In this document: piece by piece, positions 1 through 7,005 of the stretch
How the letters are laid out: each line of letters begins with the position of its first letter
How positions within the stretch are numbered: the first letter of the stretch is position 1
From: an uncultured Fibrobacter sp.
GTDB taxonomy: Bacteria > Fibrobacterota > Fibrobacteria > Fibrobacterales > Fibrobacteraceae
Length of the DNA stretch: 64,000 nucleotides
Direction of reading: 5' to 3'
Assembly: GCA_934700345.1 (NCBI GenBank)
Contig: CAKUXP010000006.1
Location: forward strand, 51,235 to 115,234
Notes under the pieces: model-generated
Told to the model about the DNA's origin: nothing
Database searches by the model: none
What the model saw: only the letters and a program-made list of their open reading frames with translations
Program-made: the position numbers and the translations under genes

Positions 1-68
1 ATCCATTTGTCGTCGACTTTTGCCAAAAGATCGACCAGCGCGGCGCCAAAACCCAGGACTTTTTTCAT
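1..68 (-). CDS. PfkB-family sugar/nucleoside kinase, N-terminal fragment
   Basis: Only the first 22 codons lie in the window; the gene runs off the left edge. The translation begins MKKVLGFGAALVDLLAKVDD, which has the beta-strand plus G-x-x-x-x-D pattern of PfkB (ribokinase/adenosine kinase-like) enzymes. Its ATG overlaps the stop of the rhomboid gene by four bases (ATGA), so it is the next gene of the same operon and is probably translationally coupled. The substrate cannot be told from this fragment. Confidence 0.6.
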   Translation of the reverse strand, partial: MKKVLGFGAALVDLLAKVDDKW

Positions 69-904
69 AGAGAACCTTTATAAAAACGCCGACCGTTCCG
101 ACGGGCACTTTCCCTGATTAAAAACGACTTTTCCGATTCCGTAAGCGAAGCGATTCCGTTCTCGCTCACTTTTTTAAGAATCGCATTCAGCTCCTTTTCG
201 TTATCTAGATACCGCACTTCCCCTTCAAGCGGTTCCGCGGAGCTTTTCGCCTTTCCACGGAGACCGTCCGAAAGATTTCCCCGGAACCTGTCCCAAATGC
301 GATGTTCGAAAAGGTACATGCAGAAAAACCCGGAAAGAATGCCTCCCAGATGCGTAAAATGGGCAATCGTATCGCCGGAGTTCGCAAAGAGAACGTCTAG
401 CGCGACAAAGACCCAGATGGCGTGCTTGATCCGCATCGGCACGATAAAGAAAAGAAGGATCATCCGGTTCGGGAAAAGTTTCGCATAGGCGACAAAAACG
501 CCCATCAGCGCCCCGGACGCTCCGATGATGAAAGCCATCGGGGACAGTGCACCGAACAGGTAGAACGGGACGCTGAACACACCCGCAAACACGGCGCAGA
601 AAAGATACAGAATCCAGAAGCGGCGAAACCCGATTTCCAGCGCGACATCGTCGCCGAACATCCAGAGGGCTAGCATGTTAAAGAGGAAATGCCAGACATT
701 CACATGCAAGAATGCATAGGTCAGAAAACGCCAGACATCCGTGTAGGCTACGGGGATCAGCGATCCGTAACCCAGAAAAAACGAATAGATGCCGGTCAAT
801 CCGAACAGGTTCGAAAGAAAGCATATCGCAAAGAAAACCGCATTGACCGAAAGCAAGATGCGGATCGGGGACGAGAGTTCTCTAAAGGGTTTCAGTCCGA
901 ACAT
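65..904 (-). CDS. Rhomboid-family intramembrane serine protease
   Basis: A 279-residue membrane protein with about six hydrophobic segments. It carries the rhomboid signature: GASGALMG with the presumed catalytic Ser130, and the partner His185 in FTHLGG. An N-terminal HxxxxHFxxNM element (around residues 67-77) also fits the family. The soluble C-terminus (LNAILKKVSENGIASLTESEKSFL) resembles the short domain often found at the end of FCB-group rhomboids (DUF6576-like). The reading frame is open further upstream, but that part lies inside coaD; the ATG at 904 starts exactly where rhomboid similarity begins. The gene overlaps coaD by 23 bases. Its substrate is unknown. Confidence 0.85.
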   Translation of the reverse strand: MFGLKPFRELSSPIRILLSVNAVFFAICFLSNLFGLTGIYSFFLGYGSLIPVAYTDVWRFLTYAFLHVNVWHFLFNMLALWMFGDDVALEIGFRRFWILYLFCAVFAGVFSVPFYLFGALSPMAFIIGASGALMGVFVAYAKLFPNRMILLFFIVPMRIKHAIWVFVALDVLFANSGDTIAHFTHLGGILSGFFCMYLFEHRIWDRFRGNLSDGLRGKAKSSAEPLEGEVRYLDNEKELNAILKKVSENGIASLTESEKSFLIRESARRNGRRFYKGSL

Positions 905-1385
905 CGGGCAAATCTCCGTTGCGTAAATCGTTGAGGATGGCCGAGGGAAGCATTTTCGAGACATCTCCGCCAAAGGACAGGATTTCCCGCACGGCGGAAC
1001 TCGAAATCGCAGCGTATTCCGGCGCAACCGGGAAAAAGACAGTCTTCGCAAAAGGGGCAAGCCGGGAGTTGTTCCAGGCGAGATTGCGTTCCGCATCGAA
1101 TTCGGAAGCGGACCGGATTCCGCGGATTAAAAAATCGCCACCCGTTTTCTTCAGGTAATCCACCGTCAACCCTTCAAAGGAATCCACGGAAACATTCGGC
1201 ATCACCCCGAGCGTATTTTCGATAAGGCGCATCCGTCTTTCTGCGGAAAGAAATGGACGCTTTCGCCGGTTCACCCCGACCAGTACGACAACCGAATCGA
1301 ACAGAAGGGAAGCCTTTTGCACAATGTCGAAATGTGCGAGCGTAAAAGGGTCAAACGAACCGGCAAAAACGGCTTTACGATTCAT
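882..1385 (-). CDS. coaD: Pantetheine-phosphate adenylyltransferase
   Basis: This 167-residue protein has the usual length of CoaD, which adenylates 4'-phosphopantetheine to dephospho-CoA, the fourth step of CoA synthesis. The nucleotidyltransferase signature GSFDPFTLAHFDIV is at the N-terminus and ISSSAVREI near the C-terminus, both diagnostic. A conserved IRGIRSASEFDAE segment lies in the middle. It follows rsmD by 9 bases in the same direction; rsmD-coaD is a very common bacterial gene pair, which supports both calls. Confidence 0.95.
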   Translation of the reverse strand: MNRKAVFAGSFDPFTLAHFDIVQKASLLFDSVVVLVGVNRRKRPFLSAERRMRLIENTLGVMPNVSVDSFEGLTVDYLKKTGGDFLIRGIRSASEFDAERNLAWNNSRLAPFAKTVFFPVAPEYAAISSSAVREILSFGGDVSKMLPSAILNDLRNGDLPDVRTETL

Positions 1386-1394
1386 GCTCCAAAT

Positions 1395-1928
1395 CTACAA
1401 AGTTGCACGGAAAAAGACGAGAGAGCTTTCCCCGTAGGGACGGATTCTTCCGAGCTTCGCCCATTCCGGAATGTTCCGGGAAGGAACTTCAAAGACCGCG
1501 ATTCCCGAAGGCCTGAGCAATTCGAGAAAAGGCCTCAGGTCGGGATAGGCTTCCGTAAATGGCGGATCCGCGTAGATAAAGTCAAAGCGCTCTTTTGCGA
1601 CAAGCGCCTTCTCTAGGAAGTTCACCGCGTCGGTCGTCCGCAGGCTGAGCGAATCCGAAATTCCGAGCGACAGATACGAAGCTTCCAAGGAACGCGCCTG
1701 GGAAAAATTCTTCTCGACGGCGACAACCGACTTGGCTCCGCGACTAAGAAACTCGATTCCGACAATTCCCGAACCTGCAAAAAGATCTAGCACTCGAAAA
1801 TCCGAGACATCCTGCAAGATGTTGAACAAAGCTTCCCGAGCCTTCGCACCGGTCGGTCGGGTTTTCGAAGTCCGCGGAGAAGCGACGAGGCGTCCGCGGA
1901 GAAAACCTCCGGTAATTCGGATAGGCAT
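1395..1928 (-). CDS. rsmD: 16S rRNA (guanine966-N2)-methyltransferase
   Basis: A 177-residue Rossmann-fold methyltransferase. It begins MPIRITGGFLRGR, shows the SAM-binding motif VLDLFAGSGIVGIEFLSRGA and the catalytic motif YADPPF, all characteristic of RsmD. It is expected to methylate G966 of 16S rRNA during 30S assembly. Its ATG overlaps the stop of the upstream PilN/PilO-like gene by one base (TGATG), and coaD follows after 9 bases. Confidence 0.93.
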   Translation of the reverse strand: MPIRITGGFLRGRLVASPRTSKTRPTGAKAREALFNILQDVSDFRVLDLFAGSGIVGIEFLSRGAKSVVAVEKNFSQARSLEASYLSLGISDSLSLRTTDAVNFLEKALVAKERFDFIYADPPFTEAYPDLRPFLELLRPSGIAVFEVPSRNIPEWAKLGRIRPYGESSLVFFRATL

Positions 1929-2962
1929 CAGTTCGACGAATAGATGACGAGCGTCATCGCAGTCAAGATGCCGTTCTTGCCGGAAGCGGTCATTCTTATG
2001 CGTTCAACGCCGACACGGACAGGGCTCTTGGCAAGAGTTTCGATAAAGCGCAGCACGGTCTGGAAATCCGCCGTGGAACTTACTTTATATGTAAACGACT
2101 TGTAAACGCCAAAGTCCTCGACATTCGGGTTCTTCATACCGGAAAGGTGCATTTTTCCGTTGGCGTCGAGCCCGCGCAAGGCGTCGAGTTCCCCGGCAAT
2201 TTCGCTTTCCTTGACAAAGGGAAGCGGAGCGGGCTTCAGGGTTCCCAAAGCTTCGATCTTCGCCGAGATGACACCGTAAGCGGTAAGCGATGTCGCAGGC
2301 GCATTTTCGGGAAGTTCCGGGGTCTTGAACTCGGCGCTTCCCATTTTAAGGCGTTCCAGGTAATTTCGCTGGACATTTGGAGATTCCGCAACGCCGCGGA
2401 TGTAATAGAAGTTCGGTGCGGCGTATGCCAGTTCGGCAAAGCTCACGCCATCCGGCGTCACAGCGTTGATGAAGGCGAAGACCTGCGCCACCATCGATTT
2501 CTCGTAAACGACCTTTTCCATAGGCAGGAAGGAAGCGAAATCCGAACGCTTTTCCTTTCCAAACATCGAAGGCTGCACATCCTTCACCACGCGTTCCGCA
2601 GAACTCGCCAAGGCTTCGCGAAGCGCCGCTTCTTCCGCCGCGACTCGACGGCTCTCGATTGAACCTCCGGCAGTGGTCATCTGCCCGGACTGTCGGAAAT
2701 TCATCTCCGGTCCGCCGCGACTCGGATCGTCAATTCCAAAAGCGTCGAGAATCGGTGTCGGGAAAACACCTTCGAGCGCATGAGGAAGCCCAGCCACCTT
2801 CAACGCGAAAACGCCGCCGACAAGCAGAACGGCAAGCGCAAGAACCACGAAGATGATTTTTTTCGTCCCGGTCTTTTCCGCTTCCGACGACGCAACAACG
2901 ACTGGCGCCGTGGGGACAGCAGCCGGTCGCGAAGCCGCTTCGATTAAATTCAGCTCGATCAT
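1928..2962 (-). CDS. PilN/PilO-like type IV pilus inner-membrane protein
   Basis: A 344-residue bitopic protein. The start MIELNLIEAA recalls the MIxINLLP start of PilN. One transmembrane helix (about residues 39-56) is followed by a long periplasmic region; the last ~55 residues (SFTYKVSSTADFQTVLRFIETL onward) look like a PilO/GspM ferredoxin-like domain. It may therefore combine PilN and PilO roles in one chain. The frame is open 60 codons upstream, but ATG 2962 has a strong GAGGAG ribosome site and overlaps the pilM stop by 4 bases. Together with pilM it would link the pilus motor to the secretin. Assignment rests on context plus weak motif similarity. Confidence 0.6.
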   Translation of the reverse strand: MIELNLIEAASRPAAVPTAPVVVASSEAEKTGTKKIIFVVLALAVLLVGGVFALKVAGLPHALEGVFPTPILDAFGIDDPSRGGPEMNFRQSGQMTTAGGSIESRRVAAEEAALREALASSAERVVKDVQPSMFGKEKRSDFASFLPMEKVVYEKSMVAQVFAFINAVTPDGVSFAELAYAAPNFYYIRGVAESPNVQRNYLERLKMGSAEFKTPELPENAPATSLTAYGVISAKIEALGTLKPAPLPFVKESEIAGELDALRGLDANGKMHLSGMKNPNVEDFGVYKSFTYKVSSTADFQTVLRFIETLAKSPVRVGVERIRMTASGKNGILTAMTLVIYSSN

Positions 2963-3867
2963 GATTTCGCACTCCTCAAGGCTACTCCGATAGCTCCTGC
3001 GCAGGAAAGCACGTGTCTCGCGCTTTCTTCCTCGATCGGAAGGCGGATGTTTGCAAAGGAATCCATCGGAAGAACCGGAGAGCTGCCGAGAGACTTTCGC
3101 AAATACTCGACAAAGAGAATGTCTGTGGCGAGTTCCCCGCAAAGCAGATATTGCGGAGCCGAGATGCCGGACAGATCGGCTACGCTCTGTACCTGCTTCC
3201 AGATATTATCGGCGAGCTCCTGGTAAGCCTCTTCCCGGGCCTTTCCCGCGAGGTCGAACGTCGATACGCAGCGGAGCGCGCGCAAGTCGTCCCGAGAAAC
3301 CCACAGAAGCATTACACCGGTAACATCCGCCTTGATGACGCACTTCACCCGGGAATCAAGACCGGAGCCCACTTCGAGCAGGTTCATGATGGAAAGAGCA
3401 TCGACTTCGAGAATTCTCGGCACGATCCGCTGGTTGCGGAACCCCTTGCGAATGGAATTCACCCACGTCTTGCGGAGAGCTATCATGAGAACGGTCCATC
3501 CGAATTCCGGCGAGCCTCCAAGTTTCACGAAATCCAGCACATATTCGTTTACATTCGTATTCACGAGCGTTCCCAGATACCACTCCACGTATTCCCGAAC
3601 ATTCTTCGCCTCGGGCGGGACAAACAGCTCGCGGACAACCGCGCGAAACGACGGCACGGTAAGACCGACCGATCCGACCTCGACATCTCCGTTTGCAGCA
3701 AGCCACGTCTGGAGCGCATTCTCAAAAGAGGAGACGTCGTCTAGCGGATTTGTTTCCGTATCGAGTATCGCCGTTTTCACGACCTTCTTTTCCTGAGAGT
3801 CGTAAAGGGCGACCTTGAGCAGGACTTCGCCTGCTTCAATGCCTAGGTGCAATTTGGTATCGGCCAT
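2959..3867 (-). CDS. pilM: PilM-like type IV pilus assembly protein (actin-like ATPase fold)
   Basis: A 302-residue soluble protein. It starts MADTKLHLGIEAGEVLLKVAL, matching the phosphate-binding strand of the FtsA/PilM actin-like fold, and ends with a GAIGVAL stretch typical of the C-terminal adenosine region. The middle FVPPEAKNVREYVEWYL resembles the PilM segment that handles the PilN N-terminus. It is immediately followed (ATGA overlap) by the PilN/PilO-like gene, the conserved pilM-pilN order. Similarity is moderate, so a general T4P/T2SS PilM/GspL-type assignment is safer than a precise one. Confidence 0.7.
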   Translation of the reverse strand: MADTKLHLGIEAGEVLLKVALYDSQEKKVVKTAILDTETNPLDDVSSFENALQTWLAANGDVEVGSVGLTVPSFRAVVRELFVPPEAKNVREYVEWYLGTLVNTNVNEYVLDFVKLGGSPEFGWTVLMIALRKTWVNSIRKGFRNQRIVPRILEVDALSIMNLLEVGSGLDSRVKCVIKADVTGVMLLWVSRDDLRALRCVSTFDLAGKAREEAYQELADNIWKQVQSVADLSGISAPQYLLCGELATDILFVEYLRKSLGSSPVLPMDSFANIRLPIEEESARHVLSCAGAIGVALRSAKS

Positions 3868-3894
3868 AGTGTATCGTTCTGTTTTCTTTTAAAA

Positions 3895-4317
3895 CTAGTC
3901 AAAAACGATCGAGTTGAGAATCGCTTCCGCTTTTTTTTTGCCGATTCCCGAAACTTTTTCCAAGTCGCCCGGTCCCGAAAAGTTCCCATGGAGAGAGCGG
4001 TAGGCGACGATTTTTTCGGCAAGCTTCGGCCCGACGCCCTTGATCGCACAAAGTTCCCCGACAGTCGCCCGGTTAATCGCTATCGGGAAACGGACCGTAT
4101 GTTTCGCCTTTGGGGATTTTTCCCTTTTCGGCTTCGACGATTTCACCGACGACTTCGCGGTTTGGAAAGACCGGTCCACAGACGGTTCACGGGATTCCTC
4201 TCCGTAGGAAAATTCCTCGATCTGCGGCACCGGATCCCATGGAGAAAACCGGACCACAAGTCCGAGGGCGAAAAGACAAAGCGCCAATATAAAGACCTTC
4301 TTCTCAGGCCCGTTCAT
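3895..4317 (-). CDS. comEA: ComEA-family DNA-binding protein (helix-hairpin-helix)
   Basis: 140 residues: a short cytoplasmic start, one hydrophobic anchor (about residues 7-24), a lysine/serine-rich linker, then a C-terminal double helix-hairpin-helix. The HhH repeats read INRATVGELCAIKGVGPKLAEKI and LEKVSGIGKKKAEAIL, as in ComEA, which binds transforming double-stranded DNA outside the inner membrane. A comEC gene in the same window (51071-53407) supports a role in DNA uptake. The start overlaps the end of pyrG by 14 bases. Confidence 0.85.
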   Translation of the reverse strand: MNGPEKKVFILALCLFALGLVVRFSPWDPVPQIEEFSYGEESREPSVDRSFQTAKSSVKSSKPKREKSPKAKHTVRFPIAINRATVGELCAIKGVGPKLAEKIVAYRSLHGNFSGPGDLEKVSGIGKKKAEAILNSIVFD

Positions 4318-5953
4318 CAGCCGCCTTTAGAAGACCGAGGAAAAGCGGAGCCGGCTTGAGAAGCGAGCTTTTGAGTTCCGGATGGAACTGGCAAGCCATG
4401 AAATACGGATGATCCGAAAGCTCCATGATTTGCATGATGTCCTCGCCTTTCGCCTTTCCCGAAAATACGATGCCGCCCTTTTCGAGCCTTTCGACATACT
4501 TCGGATTGACCTCGTAGCGGTGACGGAAGCGTTCCCGGATTTCGGAAGCCCCGTAGATTTTTTCGGCAAGCGTTCCCTTGCGGATGAGGACGTCATGTCC
4601 GCCGAGGCGCATCGTCGCTCCCATTTCCTTTATCTTGTCCTGACCGGGCAGGTAGGCGATAACGGGTTCCTTCACATGGTGTGTCGGCGTTTCCGTTTCC
4701 ATCGTACCAGCGTCCTTCATGCCGCAGACGTGGCGCGCGAATTCCACGACAGCAAGCTGCATCCCGTAGCAGATTCCGAGAAAGGGAATCTTGTGTTCGC
4801 GAACATAGCGGATGAGGACGATTTTTCCCTCGATTCCGCGGATGCCAAAACCTCCGGGAACGATTACCGCATCGACGCCCTGCATATCGGCCTCGACTTC
4901 TTCGGGGTGCGTTTCGAGTTTTTCCGTATCGATCCAGCGGATGACCACATGAACGTCAAGATGCGCCGAAACATGGTTCAACGCCTCGACGATGCTCGCA
5001 TAGGAATCTTCGAGCCGCGTATATTTTCCCCCGATGGCGACAGTCAATACCTTACGCGGTTTCACCTCGTTCCGGTTCAGCGTATCGACCAGCCGGCTCC
5101 AGTCGTCGAGCTTTGGCGGTGCGTAGATTCGGAGCTTCTTCAGAAGAATTTCGGGAACACCTTCCTTGTCATAGACGAGCGGACATTCATAGACATGCTT
5201 GACATCGACACCGGATATTACGTGGGAGGCAGGCAGGTTGCAGAAAAGCCCGATTTTTTCTTTGATGTGGGGCTTCAGAAATTCCTCGCAGCGCGCAATG
5301 ACGATATCCGGGTAGATTCCGCGTTCGTTCAAGTCGCGGACGGACATCTGCGTCGGCTTGGATTTCTGCTCCTTGACGCCGGAAGGAATCGGGACATATG
5401 TCAGATGGACGAACATGCAATTTTCGCTTTCGACTTCGTGCGAAAGCTGACGGGCCGCTTCAATGAAGAACTGGTTTTCGAGGTCGCCGACAGTCCCGCC
5501 GATTTCTATCAGGACGACATCCGCATTTTCGCCGTTCGCCACTTCGTAGAAATGTTCCTTGATAGCGTTCGTTACATGCGGAATGAACTGAACCGTATGT
5601 CCTAGGTAGTCTCCGCGACGTTCCTTTTCGAGGATGAGCTTGAAGACCTTTCCCATGGTGAGGCTCCACTCGGAACGCGCGACTACGTTCAAAAAACGTT
5701 CGTAATGGCCGAAGTCCATATCGACTTCCCCACCGTCGTCGAGGACATAGACTTCGCCATGTTCCGTCGGGTTCATCGTGCCGGGGTCCGTATTCAGGTA
5801 ACCATCGCACTTGACGGGAACAACCTTCATCCGCCCGGAAAGAAGCGCTCCGATGCTCGCAGCGGCAACGCCCTTGCCGAGACCGGAAATCACGCCTCCC
5901 GTGACAATAATGAACTTCGTTTTTCCGTTATAGATATTTTCCGTTTGATTCAT
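4304..5953 (-). CDS. pyrG: CTP synthase
   Basis: A 549-residue enzyme that aminates UTP to CTP with glutamine and ATP. The N-terminal synthetase domain has IIVTGGVISGLGKGVAAASIG (P-loop). The C-terminal class I glutamine amidotransferase domain has the nucleophile Cys in PFLGICYGMQ and the His-Glu pair in FHPELKSS. ATG 5953 matches the family N-terminus (KTKFIIVTGG); the open frame upstream belongs to kdsB in another phase. It overlaps the kdsB stop by 4 bases, coupling CTP production with CMP-KDO synthesis. The Tyr in GICYGMQ replaces the more usual Leu; the catalytic residues are kept. Confidence 0.96.
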   Translation of the reverse strand: MNQTENIYNGKTKFIIVTGGVISGLGKGVAAASIGALLSGRMKVVPVKCDGYLNTDPGTMNPTEHGEVYVLDDGGEVDMDFGHYERFLNVVARSEWSLTMGKVFKLILEKERRGDYLGHTVQFIPHVTNAIKEHFYEVANGENADVVLIEIGGTVGDLENQFFIEAARQLSHEVESENCMFVHLTYVPIPSGVKEQKSKPTQMSVRDLNERGIYPDIVIARCEEFLKPHIKEKIGLFCNLPASHVISGVDVKHVYECPLVYDKEGVPEILLKKLRIYAPPKLDDWSRLVDTLNRNEVKPRKVLTVAIGGKYTRLEDSYASIVEALNHVSAHLDVHVVIRWIDTEKLETHPEEVEADMQGVDAVIVPGGFGIRGIEGKIVLIRYVREHKIPFLGICYGMQLAVVEFARHVCGMKDAGTMETETPTHHVKEPVIAYLPGQDKIKEMGATMRLGGHDVLIRKGTLAEKIYGASEIRERFRHRYEVNPKYVERLEKGGIVFSGKAKGEDIMQIMELSDHPYFMACQFHPELKSSLLKPAPLFLGLLKAADERA

Positions 5954-6660
5954 GGGTATCCGTTTTTTTTCAAGATGGTTTCGACCTTTTGTACGTCGGA
6001 CGGTAAGTCGACCGACGCCGAAAGGGATGTACAAAAGACAACGCGGATGGGACGCTTGCCCAGAATGCGGAGCTGCTCTAGGGAACGTTCCCTTTCCAGT
6101 TTCGACTGAGGAAGGCTCGAGAATTCTTCCCGGGCCTCTGCCGAATACGCATAGACGCCGACATGGCGAAACCAGGCACACGAATCGTCCGGAAGCTTGC
6201 GGGTAAACTCGGTAGCGTATCCCGAAGAATCCGCGGAAACCTTCACCACGGAAAGGACGTCCCGGTCCGATTCGGCAAGAGGCGCCGCCACCGTAATCCA
6301 GGAAGCGGGTTCATCGGAGAGAGCCTTCGCGACATCCCGGAGCATCTGCAGGTCCGCCAGGGGTTCGTCGCCCTGGAGATTCACGACAAGATCGAGCCCG
6401 AGCATTTTCGCGGCTTCGCTTACGCGGTCGGAACCTGTCATCGCTTCTCCCGTGAGGACGCCCCGAAACCCTGCGCCTTCCACCGCTTTTAAAATACGAA
6501 AGTCGTCCGTAGCACAGACGACACTTTTAAAGCACCCGGCGGCAGTAGCCCTTTCCAAAGTCCGAAGAATCATCGGGCGCCCGCAGATGGGGACAAGGGG
6601 TTTTCCCGGAAACCGGGAAGAGGTAAACCGTGCGGGAACAATGCAATGAACGTCGGGCAT
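5950..6660 (-). CDS. kdsB: 3-deoxy-manno-octulosonate cytidylyltransferase (CMP-KDO synthetase)
   Basis: A 236-residue enzyme that joins KDO to CMP from CTP for lipopolysaccharide inner core synthesis. It shows the family start (IVPARFTSSRFPGKPL), the DLVVNLQGDEPL motif, and FRHVGVYAYS near the sugar site. Its presence implies an outer membrane with KDO-containing LPS. It is followed by pyrG with a 4-base overlap and preceded by gatC with only 6 bases between. Confidence 0.95.
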   Translation of the reverse strand: MPDVHCIVPARFTSSRFPGKPLVPICGRPMILRTLERATAAGCFKSVVCATDDFRILKAVEGAGFRGVLTGEAMTGSDRVSEAAKMLGLDLVVNLQGDEPLADLQMLRDVAKALSDEPASWITVAAPLAESDRDVLSVVKVSADSSGYATEFTRKLPDDSCAWFRHVGVYAYSAEAREEFSSLPQSKLERERSLEQLRILGKRPIRVVFCTSLSASVDLPSDVQKVETILKKNGYP

Positions 6661-6666
6661 GGACGC

Positions 6667-6951
6667 TTATCCGATTACCTTGGGTATGACAAAATGGTCG
6701 TTCTCGACATCGGGCGCATTCGCAAAGGCCTGTTCATGGGAAAGCGAAACCTGCGGAACGTCCTCCCGAAGAACCGTGGGCGCATCCTCCACGCCCGTCA
6801 TCGGGGAAACTTTCGAAAGATCCAGAGCCTTCAAATCTTCCATGTGGTGCAAGAGTTCGTCCAAACGACCGGAAAACGACTCGATGTCCGCCTCCGAAAG
6901 CTTGAGGCGGGAAAGCTTCGCGATTTTCAGGATTTCTTCTTTACTCAGCAT
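6667..6951 (-). CDS. gatC: Asp/Glu-tRNA amidotransferase subunit C
   Basis: A 94-residue protein of normal GatC length. It starts LSKEEILKIAKLSRLKLSE and has a central PMTGVEDAPTVLREDVP segment; both are typical GatC sequences that wrap around GatA and GatB. The complex converts Glu-tRNA(Gln) or Asp-tRNA(Asn) to the amidated form. gatA and gatB are not in the window, so gatC is apart from them here. It is followed by kdsB in the same direction. Confidence 0.92.
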   Translation of the reverse strand: MLSKEEILKIAKLSRLKLSEADIESFSGRLDELLHHMEDLKALDLSKVSPMTGVEDAPTVLREDVPQVSLSHEQAFANAPDVENDHFVIPKVIG

Positions 6952-7005
6952 GTCAGACCTTTCTCCAAAGTTTTACATGAAAATAAAAAAAATCTCCGGC
7001 TTTCG

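Noticed and set aside
4382..5605. 407-codon open frame on the plus strand
   Set aside because: It is antisense to pyrG throughout. Its translation has no family motifs, and pyrG is certain.
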